Source: Acidobacteriaceae bacterium (lineage in GTDB: Bacteria; Acidobacteriota; Terriglobia; Terriglobales; Acidobacteriaceae). Taken from it: a DNA stretch of 37,642 nt. Under the pieces are notes generated by a model, which was not told the origin of the DNA, made no database searches, and saw only the letters and a program-made list of their open reading frames with translations. The stretch covers positions 1 through 37,642 of the forward strand of contig PMHV01000061.1 of assembly GCA_003156805.1 (NCBI GenBank), given 5' to 3'. Both the position numbers and the translations under genes were made by a program. This document shows positions 15,326 through 23,447 of this stretch, piece by piece. The number at the start of each line of letters is the position of its first letter. Position 1 is the first letter of the stretch.

Positions 15326-16117
15326 ATGCCGGACGCGCCTTTTGGCAATTCCGCTCCGCAGTTTGGCACGGCTGAGTATGTGGGTGTGCCTGCGCCGATT
15401 GCCTGCAAGTTTTGCGGGCAGGCTGTAGCTGGGAGCTATTACCGGGTGAACGGAGAAGCGGCTTGCGCGAGTTGCGCGGAGCAGGCGCGGCGGGAGGTCC
15501 CGGGCGAGAGCCATGCCGCTTTTGTGCGGGCGTTGCTGTTTGGAATCGGCGCGGCGGTGGTGGGAATGATTCTGTATGCGGTGTTCGAGATTGCCACTGG
15601 ACTGATTATTGGCTATGTTGCGCTTGCGGTGGGCTACCTGGTGGGCAAGGCCATGATGAAAGGGTCGAATGGACGCGGCGGACGGCGCTACCAGATTACG
15701 GCGGCGGTGCTGACCTATGCGGCGGTTTCGCTGGCGGCGATTCCGGTTGGGATTCACTACGCGAACGAGCATAAGCGGGCCCAGCGGGTTGCGCAGCAGC
15801 AGCAACTGGCCGAGGAACAGCGGGAACTGGAAAAAGAATCGGGGCAGCAGCCGCAGGAGTTGCCGCCGGCGCAGGCTCCCGCGAAGCCTGCCATGAGCTT
15901 CCGCATGAACATCGGCAAAATGGGCGCGGCGTTGCTGCAGTTGGCGGTTATCGGGCTGGCGTCACCATTTCTGGAATTGGCCGATCCTATTCATGGTGTA
16001 ATTGGGCTGGTGATTTTGTTCGTGGGAATCCGCATTGCATGGAAACTGACTGCCGGGAAAGCTCTTGAGGTTTTTGGGCCGTTCGATAACCCTGTTTCGC
16101 CAACAACGCAAGGCTGA
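15326..16117 (+). CDS. Zinc-ribbon multi-TM membrane protein
   Basis: The 263-residue protein begins with a small zinc ribbon (CKFCG ... CASC, about residues 27-53). A pair of transmembrane segments follows (about 66-112), then a third near 120-145, a Gln/Glu-rich linker (RVAQQQQLAEEQRELEKESG, coiled-coil-like) and one or two further segments (about 200-245). Family and function are not recognised. ATG 15326 follows GGGGACG; the frame opens earlier but would run into the TA operator. The next gene is also a zinc-ribbon membrane protein, so they may share a pathway. Confidence 0.75.
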   Translation: MPDAPFGNSAPQFGTAEYVGVPAPIACKFCGQAVAGSYYRVNGEAACASCAEQARREVPGESHAAFVRALLFGIGAAVVGMILYAVFEIATGLIIGYVALAVGYLVGKAMMKGSNGRGGRRYQITAAVLTYAAVSLAAIPVGIHYANEHKRAQRVAQQQQLAEEQRELEKESGQQPQELPPAQAPAKPAMSFRMNIGKMGAALLQLAVIGLASPFLELADPIHGVIGLVILFVGIRIAWKLTAGKALEVFGPFDNPVSPTTQG

Positions 16118-16195
16118 AGAAACTTGGCTGGTGCAGTTTGACAAGGAGGCGAGCCAAACGCGCGATTATTGGGTCGCAAAGAACGCGACCCTTCG

Positions 16196-16293
16196 GCACG
16201 CTGCGCTTGCTCAGGGCAGGCTCCTCGGCACGCTAAGCTTGCTCAGGGCAGGCTCCTTCGGCACGCTGCGCTTGCTCAGGGCAGGCTCGTTCG
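16196..16293. repeat. Three tandem copies of a 32/33-bp repeat
   Basis: Units 16196-16227, 16228-16260 and 16261-16293 each begin GCACGCTGCGCTTGCTCAGG (the middle one has TAAGC) and continue GCAGGCTCxTTCG. A degenerate copy (GCTTGCTCAGGATGAC) follows at 16329. The spacer between the two zinc-ribbon genes is made almost wholly of this repeat. Confidence 0.85.
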
Positions 16294-16378
16294 CGCGGCT
16301 CGCCCGAATCCTTCGCTGCGCAAAAGACGCTTGCTCAGGATGACAATCAAGCGGCACTGGCACTAGACTTCGTCCAAG

Positions 16379-17383
16379 GTGTCTTCGATTACTCCTGAAC
16401 TGATTCGAAATTGCAAACGCTGCGGCGGGGAACTGCCGGCAGATGCGCTGGTGTGCGAGAAGTGCAACGCGCTCGTACACGCCGAAGAGCTGGAGCGGCT
16501 GGCGGCTGAGGCGAAAGCGCTGGAAGCCAAGGGTGAGCTGCGGCAGGCGCGGGAGACTTGGCTGCGCGGGTTGCCGCTGCTGCCGAGAAATTCGAAGCAA
16601 GCGGATTGGATTCGCGACCATGCGCGCCAACTGGATGCGACGGCGGATGCGGCGGGGCGGCCTGCGTCGGAAAACAAGTGGGCCGAGAAGTTGGGGCCGG
16701 CGGGTCCGATTGCGGTGTTGCTGGCCAAGGGCAAGCTGCTGCTGACCGCGGTTTTCAAGCTGAAATTCTTGCTCAGCCTGGCAGCGTTCGTGGGCGTGTA
16801 TTGGGCGGCGTTTGGGATGAAATTCGGCATCGGGTTTGCCGCGCTGATTCTGATTCACGAGATGGGACACTTCGTCGACATCAAACGCCGGGGCTTGCCG
16901 GCGGAGATGCCGGTATTTCTACCGGGTTTTGGCGCTTACGTGCGCTGGCAGGCGATGGGCGTTCCGCTGGAGATGCGGGCGGCGATCAGCCTGGCGGGGC
17001 CGCTGGCGGGATTTCTGTCGTCGCTGGGATGTGCGGTGCTGTGGTGGCAGACGGGCAATGCGCTGTGGGCTGGGCTGGCGCAGGCGGGTGCGGTGCTGAA
17101 CCTGCTGAATCTGATTCCGGTGTGGGTGCTGGATGGCGGGCAGGCCATTTTGCCCATGAACAAGACCGATCGCATTGTGCTGCTGACTGCGTGTCTCGCG
17201 CTGTGGCTGGTGCTGGGAGAGAACATGTTTTTTCTGGTGGCGCTGGGCGCGGGATGGCGATTGTTCACCAAAGATGCAGCGGCGCATTCGAGCTGGCGCA
17301 CGTCGGTTTATTTTGTGGCGCTGCTGGCGGCGCTGGGAGGGTTAATCCGGGCGCTGCCGGTGCAGGGATGGGGTGGGCGGTGA
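16379..17383 (+). CDS. Site-2 protease family membrane metalloprotease (M50), zinc-ribbon fused
   Basis: The 334-residue protein starts with a zinc ribbon (CKRCG ... CEKC, residues 12-32) and a helical linker (about 35-90), then a polytopic M50 core. The zinc motif HEMGH is at residues 160-164 in a transmembrane helix and the third ligand is in NLIPVWVLDGGQ (Asp252). Several more segments follow to about 325. Site-2 proteases cut transmembrane substrates such as anti-sigma factors. The PDZ domain of RseP types is absent. The start is GTG 16379 with AAGG just before it. The ribbon may select partners. Confidence 0.88.
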   Translation: MSSITPELIRNCKRCGGELPADALVCEKCNALVHAEELERLAAEAKALEAKGELRQARETWLRGLPLLPRNSKQADWIRDHARQLDATADAAGRPASENKWAEKLGPAGPIAVLLAKGKLLLTAVFKLKFLLSLAAFVGVYWAAFGMKFGIGFAALILIHEMGHFVDIKRRGLPAEMPVFLPGFGAYVRWQAMGVPLEMRAAISLAGPLAGFLSSLGCAVLWWQTGNALWAGLAQAGAVLNLLNLIPVWVLDGGQAILPMNKTDRIVLLTACLALWLVLGENMFFLVALGAGWRLFTKDAAAHSSWRTSVYFVALLAALGGLIRALPVQGWGGR

Positions 17384-17590
17384 TGTCAGGAGCAGATGGC
17401 GTTTACGTCAGAAAGCAGAAGACATCCCGGATCGGTTTTCAGATAAATCTCTTTTATGCGGCTCATCAGCTTTTTCGATTGGCAGGGGCCTGGGTCTCGC
17501 GATATTCTTTCCGTTTGAAACCCAGCCCACGCAGCTTTCCTGTACGTCACATTAATTTGCTTACGTTCATCACGAGACTTGAGGAGATTC

Positions 17591-19021
17591 ATGTCCACTG
17601 AACTGCGAAATTTCCTGACGCTTACTTACGACGAACTCGAAGAGCTGAATCTGAAAGCGAAGGAGCAGCGCAGGAACCGCGTCGCCCTCCACAAGATCCA
17701 GGAAGAGCGGCTCAAGTACCTGACCGACGAAAAGCGGATCAAGGCCGTGACCGTGCTTTTCAGCGACCTCGAAGGCCGGTTGCACATGCTGGACTACGAC
17801 AAGAAATTTCTGCTGAAGAGCTGGGACAATCTGACCTTCGATGGCTCGTCGATTCGCGGGTTCACGGCGCAGCGCGAGAGCGATCTGCGGCTGGGGATTG
17901 ACTGGGCGGCATTTTACTGGGGACCGTCGGACGTGCTGGGCTCGGGCAAAGTGCTGGTGTTCGGCGATGTCATCGACAAGGGCGGAACACCTTACTCGGC
18001 GGATATTCGCGGCGTGCTGAAGGGATTTGCCGGCGATCTGCATAAGAAAAAAGGCTACACGCTGAACGCGGCCAATGAAATTGAAGGGTTTCTGTTTAAC
18101 GGTCCCGATGCGGAGCGGCACTACCACGAAACCGGCAAGTTCGACTATGTGAACACGGGCGGATATTACCATTCGCTGCCCGGCGATCCGCTGCGCACGT
18201 TCATCGACACGACCGCCGAAGTGCAGCGCGCGATGGGCTTCCAGAATGAGAAGGATCATCCGGAAGTTGCGCCTTCGCAGTTTGAAATCAACTACGGCTA
18301 CGGCGAAGTGGTGGCGGCCGCGGACCAGATTCAGCTCTACAAGCTGATCTGCCGGCAGGTGGCGACCCACATGGGCTTGAGCGCATCGTTTCTGCCCAAG
18401 CCGGTGGTGGGCGTGAACGGCAGCGGGATGCACACCAATGTTTCCATCAGCGCCGACGGCAAGAACCTTTTTTGGGACGCCAAGGGCGAAGAAAAACTCA
18501 GCAAGATGGGCTGGGCGTTTCTGGACCGCATCCTCACGCACGGCAATGACATTTGCCTGCTGCTCAACCCCAGCGTGAATGCCTATCGCCGGCTCGATCC
18601 GCACTTCGAAGCGCCGAACCAGTTGAAGGCTTCGGCGGTCGATCGCGGCTCGATGATCCGCATCCCTATCGGCAACGAGAAGAGCATGCGCGTGGAGATT
18701 CGCTCAGTTGCGCCGGATGCGAATCCTTATCTGGTGATGCTGGGGATTTTCAAAACCGGCATAGACGGCGAGACTTCGAAGATCAAGAATCTGCGCCAGG
18801 CCGAGCGCTACCTGCCCGATAACATCTACGACGCGTTGGCAAACTTCCGCAAGGCAGAATGGACCACCAAACTGCTCGGCGCAGATGTGAAGGCGCGCTA
18901 CGCCGACTTGAAGCAGGCCGCGGCCGACCGCTGTCCGCGGGCTTTAGGAACCTTCGTGAAAGCACCCGAGGTGCAATATCATCACGAAGTCTACAACCAA
19001 TTTCTCTGGAATCTGTTCTAG
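17591..19021 (+). CDS. glnA: Glutamine synthetase, type I
   Basis: The 476-residue protein makes glutamine from glutamate, ammonia and ATP. Landmarks are FDGSSIRGF, NEIEGFLF, APSQFEINYGYGEVV, the glutamate loop VVGVNGSGMHTNVS, NPSVNAYRRLDPHFEAP and RVEIRSVAPDANPYL. The N-terminal 40 residues are helical and charged. The Tyr adenylylation signature of GSI-beta (NLYDLP) is replaced by YLPDNIYDAL, so control by GlnE seems unlikely, and the normal HCHxS is HTNVS. ATG 17591 follows GAGGAG; a TTG 12 bases earlier is less likely. It stands alone and is followed by a hairpin terminator. Confidence 0.95.
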   Translation: MSTELRNFLTLTYDELEELNLKAKEQRRNRVALHKIQEERLKYLTDEKRIKAVTVLFSDLEGRLHMLDYDKKFLLKSWDNLTFDGSSIRGFTAQRESDLRLGIDWAAFYWGPSDVLGSGKVLVFGDVIDKGGTPYSADIRGVLKGFAGDLHKKKGYTLNAANEIEGFLFNGPDAERHYHETGKFDYVNTGGYYHSLPGDPLRTFIDTTAEVQRAMGFQNEKDHPEVAPSQFEINYGYGEVVAAADQIQLYKLICRQVATHMGLSASFLPKPVVGVNGSGMHTNVSISADGKNLFWDAKGEEKLSKMGWAFLDRILTHGNDICLLLNPSVNAYRRLDPHFEAPNQLKASAVDRGSMIRIPIGNEKSMRVEIRSVAPDANPYLVMLGIFKTGIDGETSKIKNLRQAERYLPDNIYDALANFRKAEWTTKLLGADVKARYADLKQAAADRCPRALGTFVKAPEVQYHHEVYNQFLWNLF

Positions 19022-19043
19022 AACGCAGTTCTGCTTGAGCAAG

Positions 19044-19070
19044 CGCCTTGGCCGCAGGCCAGGGCGTTTG
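19044..19070 (+). terminator. Terminator-like hairpin after glnA
   Basis: CGCCTTGGCC (19044-19053) pairs with GGCCAGGGCG (19057-19066) with one G-T pair, followed by TTTG. It lies 23 bases beyond the glnA stop. Confidence 0.65.
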
Positions 19071-19173
19071 CGCTTTGCGTCGGAATCCAGGGATTGAGCC
19101 AGCTCGGTTCCGCCGTTACTCGCTCGGAATCCGCACCAAGCCAGAGGCTAGGGTAGCCCCGTTGCCGCGCTTC

Positions 19174-19941
19174 TTACTTCTTTTCCGGATTTGCCAAGAA
19201 ACGGTAACCCACGCCGCGGACGGTGAGTAGATGCCGGGGCTCGGCAGGATCGTCTTCGATATAGCGCCGCAGCCGCACGACAAAATTGTCGATGGCGCGG
19301 GTGTCGGTATCTTCGTGCAGGCCCCACACTTCTTCCAGGATGGATTTGCGAGAGACCACGCGGCCGTCGTTGCTTACCAGATGCCGAAGCAATTCCGATT
19401 CCATCACGGTGAGATGAATCACGTTAGCGCCCGAGCGCAGTTCGAGAGCGCCGAAGTCGATTGTTTTTCCGGCGAAAGAAAAAGTGCCGTAGTCGTTCAC
19501 TTGTCGGGGGCCGGCGGGCGTTTCAATCTGGCCGCCGTTCGGCCTTTCGACTGGATGAGCCGAGCGCATCCATTGAGTTCGCCGCAACAAGCCCTGCAAG
19601 CGCGCCAAGAGAATGGAGAGATCGAAGGGCTTGGGCAGATAATCGTCCGCGCCCGAGGCGAAACCCTTCAGCACGTCTTCCGGGCGGCCGCGCGCCGTCA
19701 GCATCAGCACGGGCACGTAGTTGTGCGCGGCGCGCAACTCCGAAACCACGCTGAAGCCGTCTTTGCCCGGTAGCATGATATCGAGCACGACGACATCAAA
19801 GGCTTCGTTCTTGCTCAGCAGACGCTCGGTCGCGGTTTCGCCATCGCCTGCGATCTCTGCCGAGTAGCCCTCAGCTTCCAGATTGAAGCGCAATCCCTGC
19901 GCCAGATGGGCTTCATCTTCCACCACAAGAACGCGGCTCAC
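19174..19941 (-). CDS. OmpR/PhoB-family response regulator
   Basis: The 255-residue protein has a receiver domain with acidic pair ED (8-9), phosphoacceptor Asp54 in VVLDIMLPGKDG, Thr in LMLTARG and Lys in YLPKPF, then a winged-helix effector (LTVMESELLRHLVSNDGRVV, TRAIDNFVVRLRRYIED, TVRGVGYRF). A linker of about 40 residues between them contains RSAHPVERPNGGQIETPAG. Its targets are unknown. It is downstream of, and overlaps by 4 bases, the histidine kinase stop/start junction (19938-19941), so in gene order on the minus strand the kinase comes first. Confidence 0.93.
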   Translation of the reverse strand: MSRVLVVEDEAHLAQGLRFNLEAEGYSAEIAGDGETATERLLSKNEAFDVVVLDIMLPGKDGFSVVSELRAAHNYVPVLMLTARGRPEDVLKGFASGADDYLPKPFDLSILLARLQGLLRRTQWMRSAHPVERPNGGQIETPAGPRQVNDYGTFSFAGKTIDFGALELRSGANVIHLTVMESELLRHLVSNDGRVVSRKSILEEVWGLHEDTDTRAIDNFVVRLRRYIEDDPAEPRHLLTVRGVGYRFLANPEKK

Positions 19942-20861
19942 GCCGCCGGCCTCGGCAGTTCCGTCCTCGGCAACTCCATGGTCAATGTTGTGCCGCGGCC
20001 TTCGCCGTCGCTTTCAGCGAAGACTTTGCCTCCGTGCTTTTCCGCGATGGCCTTCACGATAAATAACCCCAGCCCGGTTCCCTTGACGTGCGTCAGCGAA
20101 CGGTGAGTGACGCGGTAGAAACGTTTGAAGATGCGTTTGACGTCATCCGGAGGAATGCCGACGCCGTGGTCCTGGACGCTGAGCACGATGCGCTTCTCGT
20201 CGGGCATGGCGAGGCGCACGCGCACGTCCACGTTATCGCCGGAATATTTGATGGCGTTGTCGAGGACATTGAAAACGGCGGTGCGCAAGTCTTCGGCGCT
20301 GCCCAGCACGCATACCCCGGCGCCGTTGGTAGCGGGCTGCTCGAAGCGGAGCGCCTCCGGCTGCAGATGGTGGCGTGAGCGGGCAGCGTCCATGCAGTCG
20401 CGCACCACCTGCGCGAAATCGACTTCCGAGCGGTCGCGCCCGGCTTTTTTGTCTCCGGCGCGTCCGGCGCGTAGAACCTGCTCGATGGTTTCGGTGAGGC
20501 GGTCGGTATCGCTCAGCATGAGCCGGTAGAAGTCCTGCTTCTGCGTCTCGGGCAATTCGCGGCGTTGCAAAGTTTCAACGTGAAGGCGGATCGAAGCGAC
20601 GGGCGTTTTCAGTTCGTGAGTGACAGCGTTGATGAAGCTGTCGTGCTGTTCGTTGCGCCGGATCTCCCGCACCAGAAAGCTCGTGTTTACGATCATTCCC
20701 GCGATGATCAGCGCAAAGAAGATGATGCCGAAGAACAGCAGCACACCTTCGCGCCAGTTCAGGATAATCCAGCCGACGTTGAGGGCTACCGCCAGTGCCA
20801 CCAGGCAGACGCCCAGGACTACGAAGAATGCGATCGCTTTGCGGCGGCTGGTGATGCGCAT
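19938..20861 (-). CDS. Membrane sensor histidine kinase
   Basis: The 307-residue protein has two transmembrane helices (about 10-32 and 39-63) with almost no extracytoplasmic loop, then a DHp helix with phospho-His82 (INAVTHELKTPVASI) and a HATPase domain with N box (FNVLDNAIKYS), G1 (DHGVGIPP) and G2 (GTGLGLFIVKAIAEKHGG). There is no HAMP or PAS domain. The tiny sensor loop suggests it senses through the membrane or through a partner. It forms an operon with the response regulator, overlapping by 4 bases. Confidence 0.93.
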   Translation of the reverse strand: MRITSRRKAIAFFVVLGVCLVALAVALNVGWIILNWREGVLLFFGIIFFALIIAGMIVNTSFLVREIRRNEQHDSFINAVTHELKTPVASIRLHVETLQRRELPETQKQDFYRLMLSDTDRLTETIEQVLRAGRAGDKKAGRDRSEVDFAQVVRDCMDAARSRHHLQPEALRFEQPATNGAGVCVLGSAEDLRTAVFNVLDNAIKYSGDNVDVRVRLAMPDEKRIVLSVQDHGVGIPPDDVKRIFKRFYRVTHRSLTHVKGTGLGLFIVKAIAEKHGGKVFAESDGEGRGTTLTMELPRTELPRPAA

Positions 20862-20996
20862 GGTGTCACGCTGATTTTACAGCGTTTGCATACGCATCGA
20901 CGGCAACAACTTGGGTTCGGCGTTGGGGCTCGGTTGGTTCTGATTTGGGCGGCAGTCGGCGGACCTAATCCCGTTCCTCAGCGTAAACTTAACCGG

Positions 20997-21518
20997 ATGA
21001 GCGAACCCGCTACAAATCCGCACAGACAGCAGCAACTGTATTGGGCTCAGATGATCGAGCTTAAAGTGGCTGCTTGCTATATCCGTCACTATAGGGATTA
21101 TCTCGGCAAACGGGTGACAGCTCTTGGGACGCTCAGGGCCGTCGCGTCCAGCGGCAGTATCGCAGCTTGGGCCCTCTGGAAGGAATACGCATTTGTGTGG
21201 GGTGCAATCATCGCTGCGTCACAGGTGGCCGACGCTCTCAGGGATGTGTTTCCCTTCACTAAAAAGCATAAGGCCGCCAGCGCACACACAATCACTCTGG
21301 GCGGGATTTTCATCGATGCTCAATTGGAGTGGGAAAACATTTTTTCCGGTCGGTATACAGATGATCAGATCGTGAACCGACGGCACAAGCTTATGAAGTT
21401 GCAGCACGATGCCGAGCGGACCAGCTTCCCGGACGGCCTGGCGACACGAGACTCTCTTTTTGCCCAAGCCCAACAGGACGCGAAGGACTATTTTACGGCG
21501 ACCTATGGTGTATACTAA
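20997..21518 (+). CDS. Two-TM protein, SLATT-like layout, function unknown
   Basis: The 173-residue product has a helical, charged N-terminus (1-40), two adjacent transmembrane helices (about 43-61 LGTLRAVASSGSIAAWAL and 64-82 YAFVWGAIIAASQVADAL), and a long helical tail (83-173) with charged residues (QLEWENIFSGRYTDDQIVNR, HKLMKLQHDAERTSF). Two helices close together plus a cytoplasmic helix is the layout of SLATT-type domains in prokaryotic conflict systems, but I do not see a diagnostic motif. ATG 20997 was chosen because the upstream frame overlaps the kinase antisense. It is coupled to the next small gene. Confidence 0.6.
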   Translation: MSEPATNPHRQQQLYWAQMIELKVAACYIRHYRDYLGKRVTALGTLRAVASSGSIAAWALWKEYAFVWGAIIAASQVADALRDVFPFTKKHKAASAHTITLGGIFIDAQLEWENIFSGRYTDDQIVNRRHKLMKLQHDAERTSFPDGLATRDSLFAQAQQDAKDYFTATYGVY

Positions 21519-21705
21519 GTCAGAGCTTTTGATGGCCGACGAGAAATTTACAGTCGTTGCCTCGGACTTGGGCAAGAGCCTAATCATGCCATCGGTGACT
21601 GTCCATATCCCGATGCCCCCAGGTGCAGCTATCCCGGCTCAGGCTGCCCCACCCCAGAATATCCCCGCTCAGGCCCCTCCGGATTCCTCCAACGGCAAGA
21701 AGTAG
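21505..21705 (+). CDS. Small proline-rich protein coupled to the two-TM protein
   Basis: The 66-residue product starts at ATG 21505, overlapping the two-TM gene stop (21516-21518) by 14 bases; ATG 21532 is an alternative giving 57 residues. The first half (EKFTVVASDLGKSLIMPSVT) is mixed strand-like and the second half is a Pro/Ala-rich tail (PAQAAPPQNIPAQAPPDSS). There is no transmembrane segment. The overlap implies translational coupling and a shared role with the upstream protein. I do not recognise the family. Confidence 0.55.
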   Translation: MVYTKSELLMADEKFTVVASDLGKSLIMPSVTVHIPMPPGAAIPAQAAPPQNIPAQAPPDSSNGKK

Positions 21706-21711
21706 AACGAT

Positions 21712-22626
21712 CTAGTCGCCTGCCACCGAAGCTTCCGGCATCGCCGCTGTAATCAGGCGTCCGTTGGGTGCGGCCGCCAAACCTGTTTCGAGGTCGGCGA
21801 GCCTTACGCGCTTGATGTCCCAGGCCAGGCCCAGCGTCTTCAGCGTCCATATGCCGTACCAGTTGGTGTCGATCTCATACCACCTGAAGCCGTGCTGCGC
21901 CGAGGTCGGATGGGCATGGTGATTGTTGTGCCAGCCCTCGCCAAACGTAAGCAGCGCCACCCACCAACTGTTAGTGGAAAGATCACGCGTGTTGAAGCGG
22001 CGCGTACCCCAGGAGTGCGTGGCGGAGTTGACCAGCCAAGTGGCGTGCAGACCGACCACGGTGCGCATGAAAATGCCCCACATCAGAAACGACATGCCGC
22101 CAATCGCAAAAAGGGCGGCTCCGAGTACGATCATGGGCACGTAGTGATATTTGGTGATCCAGACGTGAAATTTATCTTTGGCCAGGTCGGGAACATAGCG
22201 GGCCAGGGTGGTCGAATCGTGGTGCATGGATTTCCCGGTGAGAATCCAGCCCATATGCGCCCACCATTTGCCGTCAATGGGAGAATGCGGATCGCCCTCC
22301 TGATCGGAATGCTGATGGTGAATACGGTGGGTAGCGACCCAGAAAATTGGCCCGCCCTCGAGGGCCAGCGTGGCGCAGACCGTCATGACATATTCCACCC
22401 ACTTCGGAGTCTTGTAGCCGCGGTGGGTGAGCAAGCGGTGATAGCACATGCCGATGCCGACGCTGCCGGAAACCCACCAGAGGAAAAGGGATACGGCCAA
22501 GGCTTTCCAGGTAAAGAAAAAAAGAGCGGCGATGGCGCCGATGTGAAAAAGCGCCATGAAAATGGTTGTGACCCAGTTGATTTCACCCTGAGCGGCTTGC
22601 GGTCTTTCGAGGTCTTCTACTTGCAT
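21712..22626 (-). CDS. Acyl-CoA/fatty acid desaturase
   Basis: The 304-residue membrane di-iron enzyme has the three His clusters HRLLTH (63-68), HRIHHQHSD (from 100) and GEGWHNNHHAHP (about 229-240), with four hydrophobic stretches between them. It introduces a double bond, most likely delta-9, into acyl chains, adjusting membrane fluidity. A short acidic N-terminal region precedes the first helix. It is convergent with the two-TM pair, leaving 6 bases between stops, so the genes may share a terminator or have none. The region upstream (22627-22862) has no recognisable element. Confidence 0.93.
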   Translation of the reverse strand: MQVEDLERPQAAQGEINWVTTIFMALFHIGAIAALFFFTWKALAVSLFLWWVSGSVGIGMCYHRLLTHRGYKTPKWVEYVMTVCATLALEGGPIFWVATHRIHHQHSDQEGDPHSPIDGKWWAHMGWILTGKSMHHDSTTLARYVPDLAKDKFHVWITKYHYVPMIVLGAALFAIGGMSFLMWGIFMRTVVGLHATWLVNSATHSWGTRRFNTRDLSTNSWWVALLTFGEGWHNNHHAHPTSAQHGFRWYEIDTNWYGIWTLKTLGLAWDIKRVRLADLETGLAAAPNGRLITAAMPEASVAGD

Positions 22627-22862
22627 GTTGTCGCGAGGTCCCTGTACCCGATGTATGTGAATCCAGCTAAAACGTAACAGGGATTCAGGAGAGGTGACTG
22701 TAATAGTTATGTAATAGCGGGAGTACGGAGGTAACGGAAGGGAACACGCGGGCGCGGCGAGTGGCCACGCCCACGGGACAAGTTGACGATATAAATCTGG
22801 GACCGCCTAAGCTGGATCTAATCGCGAAGCGTGACTTCTCTCGTGCGATCTTCATTTGTGCT

Positions 22863-23339
22863 TTATGCGCTCTTGGGCAGATTGGCCATGAACTCTTCTT
22901 GCGCCTTTTCGATCTGCTGACTGGATAGATCAGCGGTATGGGTCGCAATCGACCACTTGTGGCCGAACGGATCGCTTAGTTTTCCGTAACGATCGCCCCA
23001 GAACATATCGCTGACCGGCATTTCGACTTTCGCGCCCGCCTTTACCGCGCGTTCGAAAGCCGAATCCACATCCTCGACATAGATGTGCAGTCCCATGCCG
23101 GCGCCGCCACTGGTCTGCGGCGAAAGCGACCCGAACTCGGGAAATTCGTCGGTGAGCATGACGATGGAATCGCCGATACGCAGCTCGGCATGCATCACTT
23201 TGCCGTCCGGCCCCTTCATCACGCCTTTTTCCACTGCGCCGAATGCCTGCTTGTAGAACTCGATGGCGCGCGCCGCGTCGCGCACGGTCATAAACGGTGT
23301 AATGCTGTGATACCCCTCGGGAATGGCTTTAACGCTCAC
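22863..23339 (-). CDS. VOC superfamily (glyoxalase/PhnB-like) protein
   Basis: The 158-residue protein begins IPEGYHSITPFMTVRDAARA and contains LRIGDSIVMLTDEFPEFG, GLHIYVEDVDSAFERAVKAG and WGDRYGKLSDPFGHKWSIAT, the layout of the PhnB-like glyoxalase/bleomycin-resistance fold. It is metal-dependent in some members, but the substrate is unknown. It is a single gene with its start at 23339 and AGGAGG just upstream. Confidence 0.9.
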   Translation of the reverse strand: MSVKAIPEGYHSITPFMTVRDAARAIEFYKQAFGAVEKGVMKGPDGKVMHAELRIGDSIVMLTDEFPEFGSLSPQTSGGAGMGLHIYVEDVDSAFERAVKAGAKVEMPVSDMFWGDRYGKLSDPFGHKWSIATHTADLSSQQIEKAQEEFMANLPKSA

Positions 23340-23447
23340 GAATGGCCTCCTTTGAACGAAGACTTGCGCAGGCAGTTTACACCAAACAAGGCGGACTGGT
23401 TGTCAAAGGGTAAGCAATGGAATTAGAAGCAGGATTGAAGAGCCAGA

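Noticed and set aside
20565-20996. Upstream extension of the two-TM protein frame
   Set aside because: It runs antisense through the histidine kinase gene; the internal ATG at 20997 gives a compact protein.
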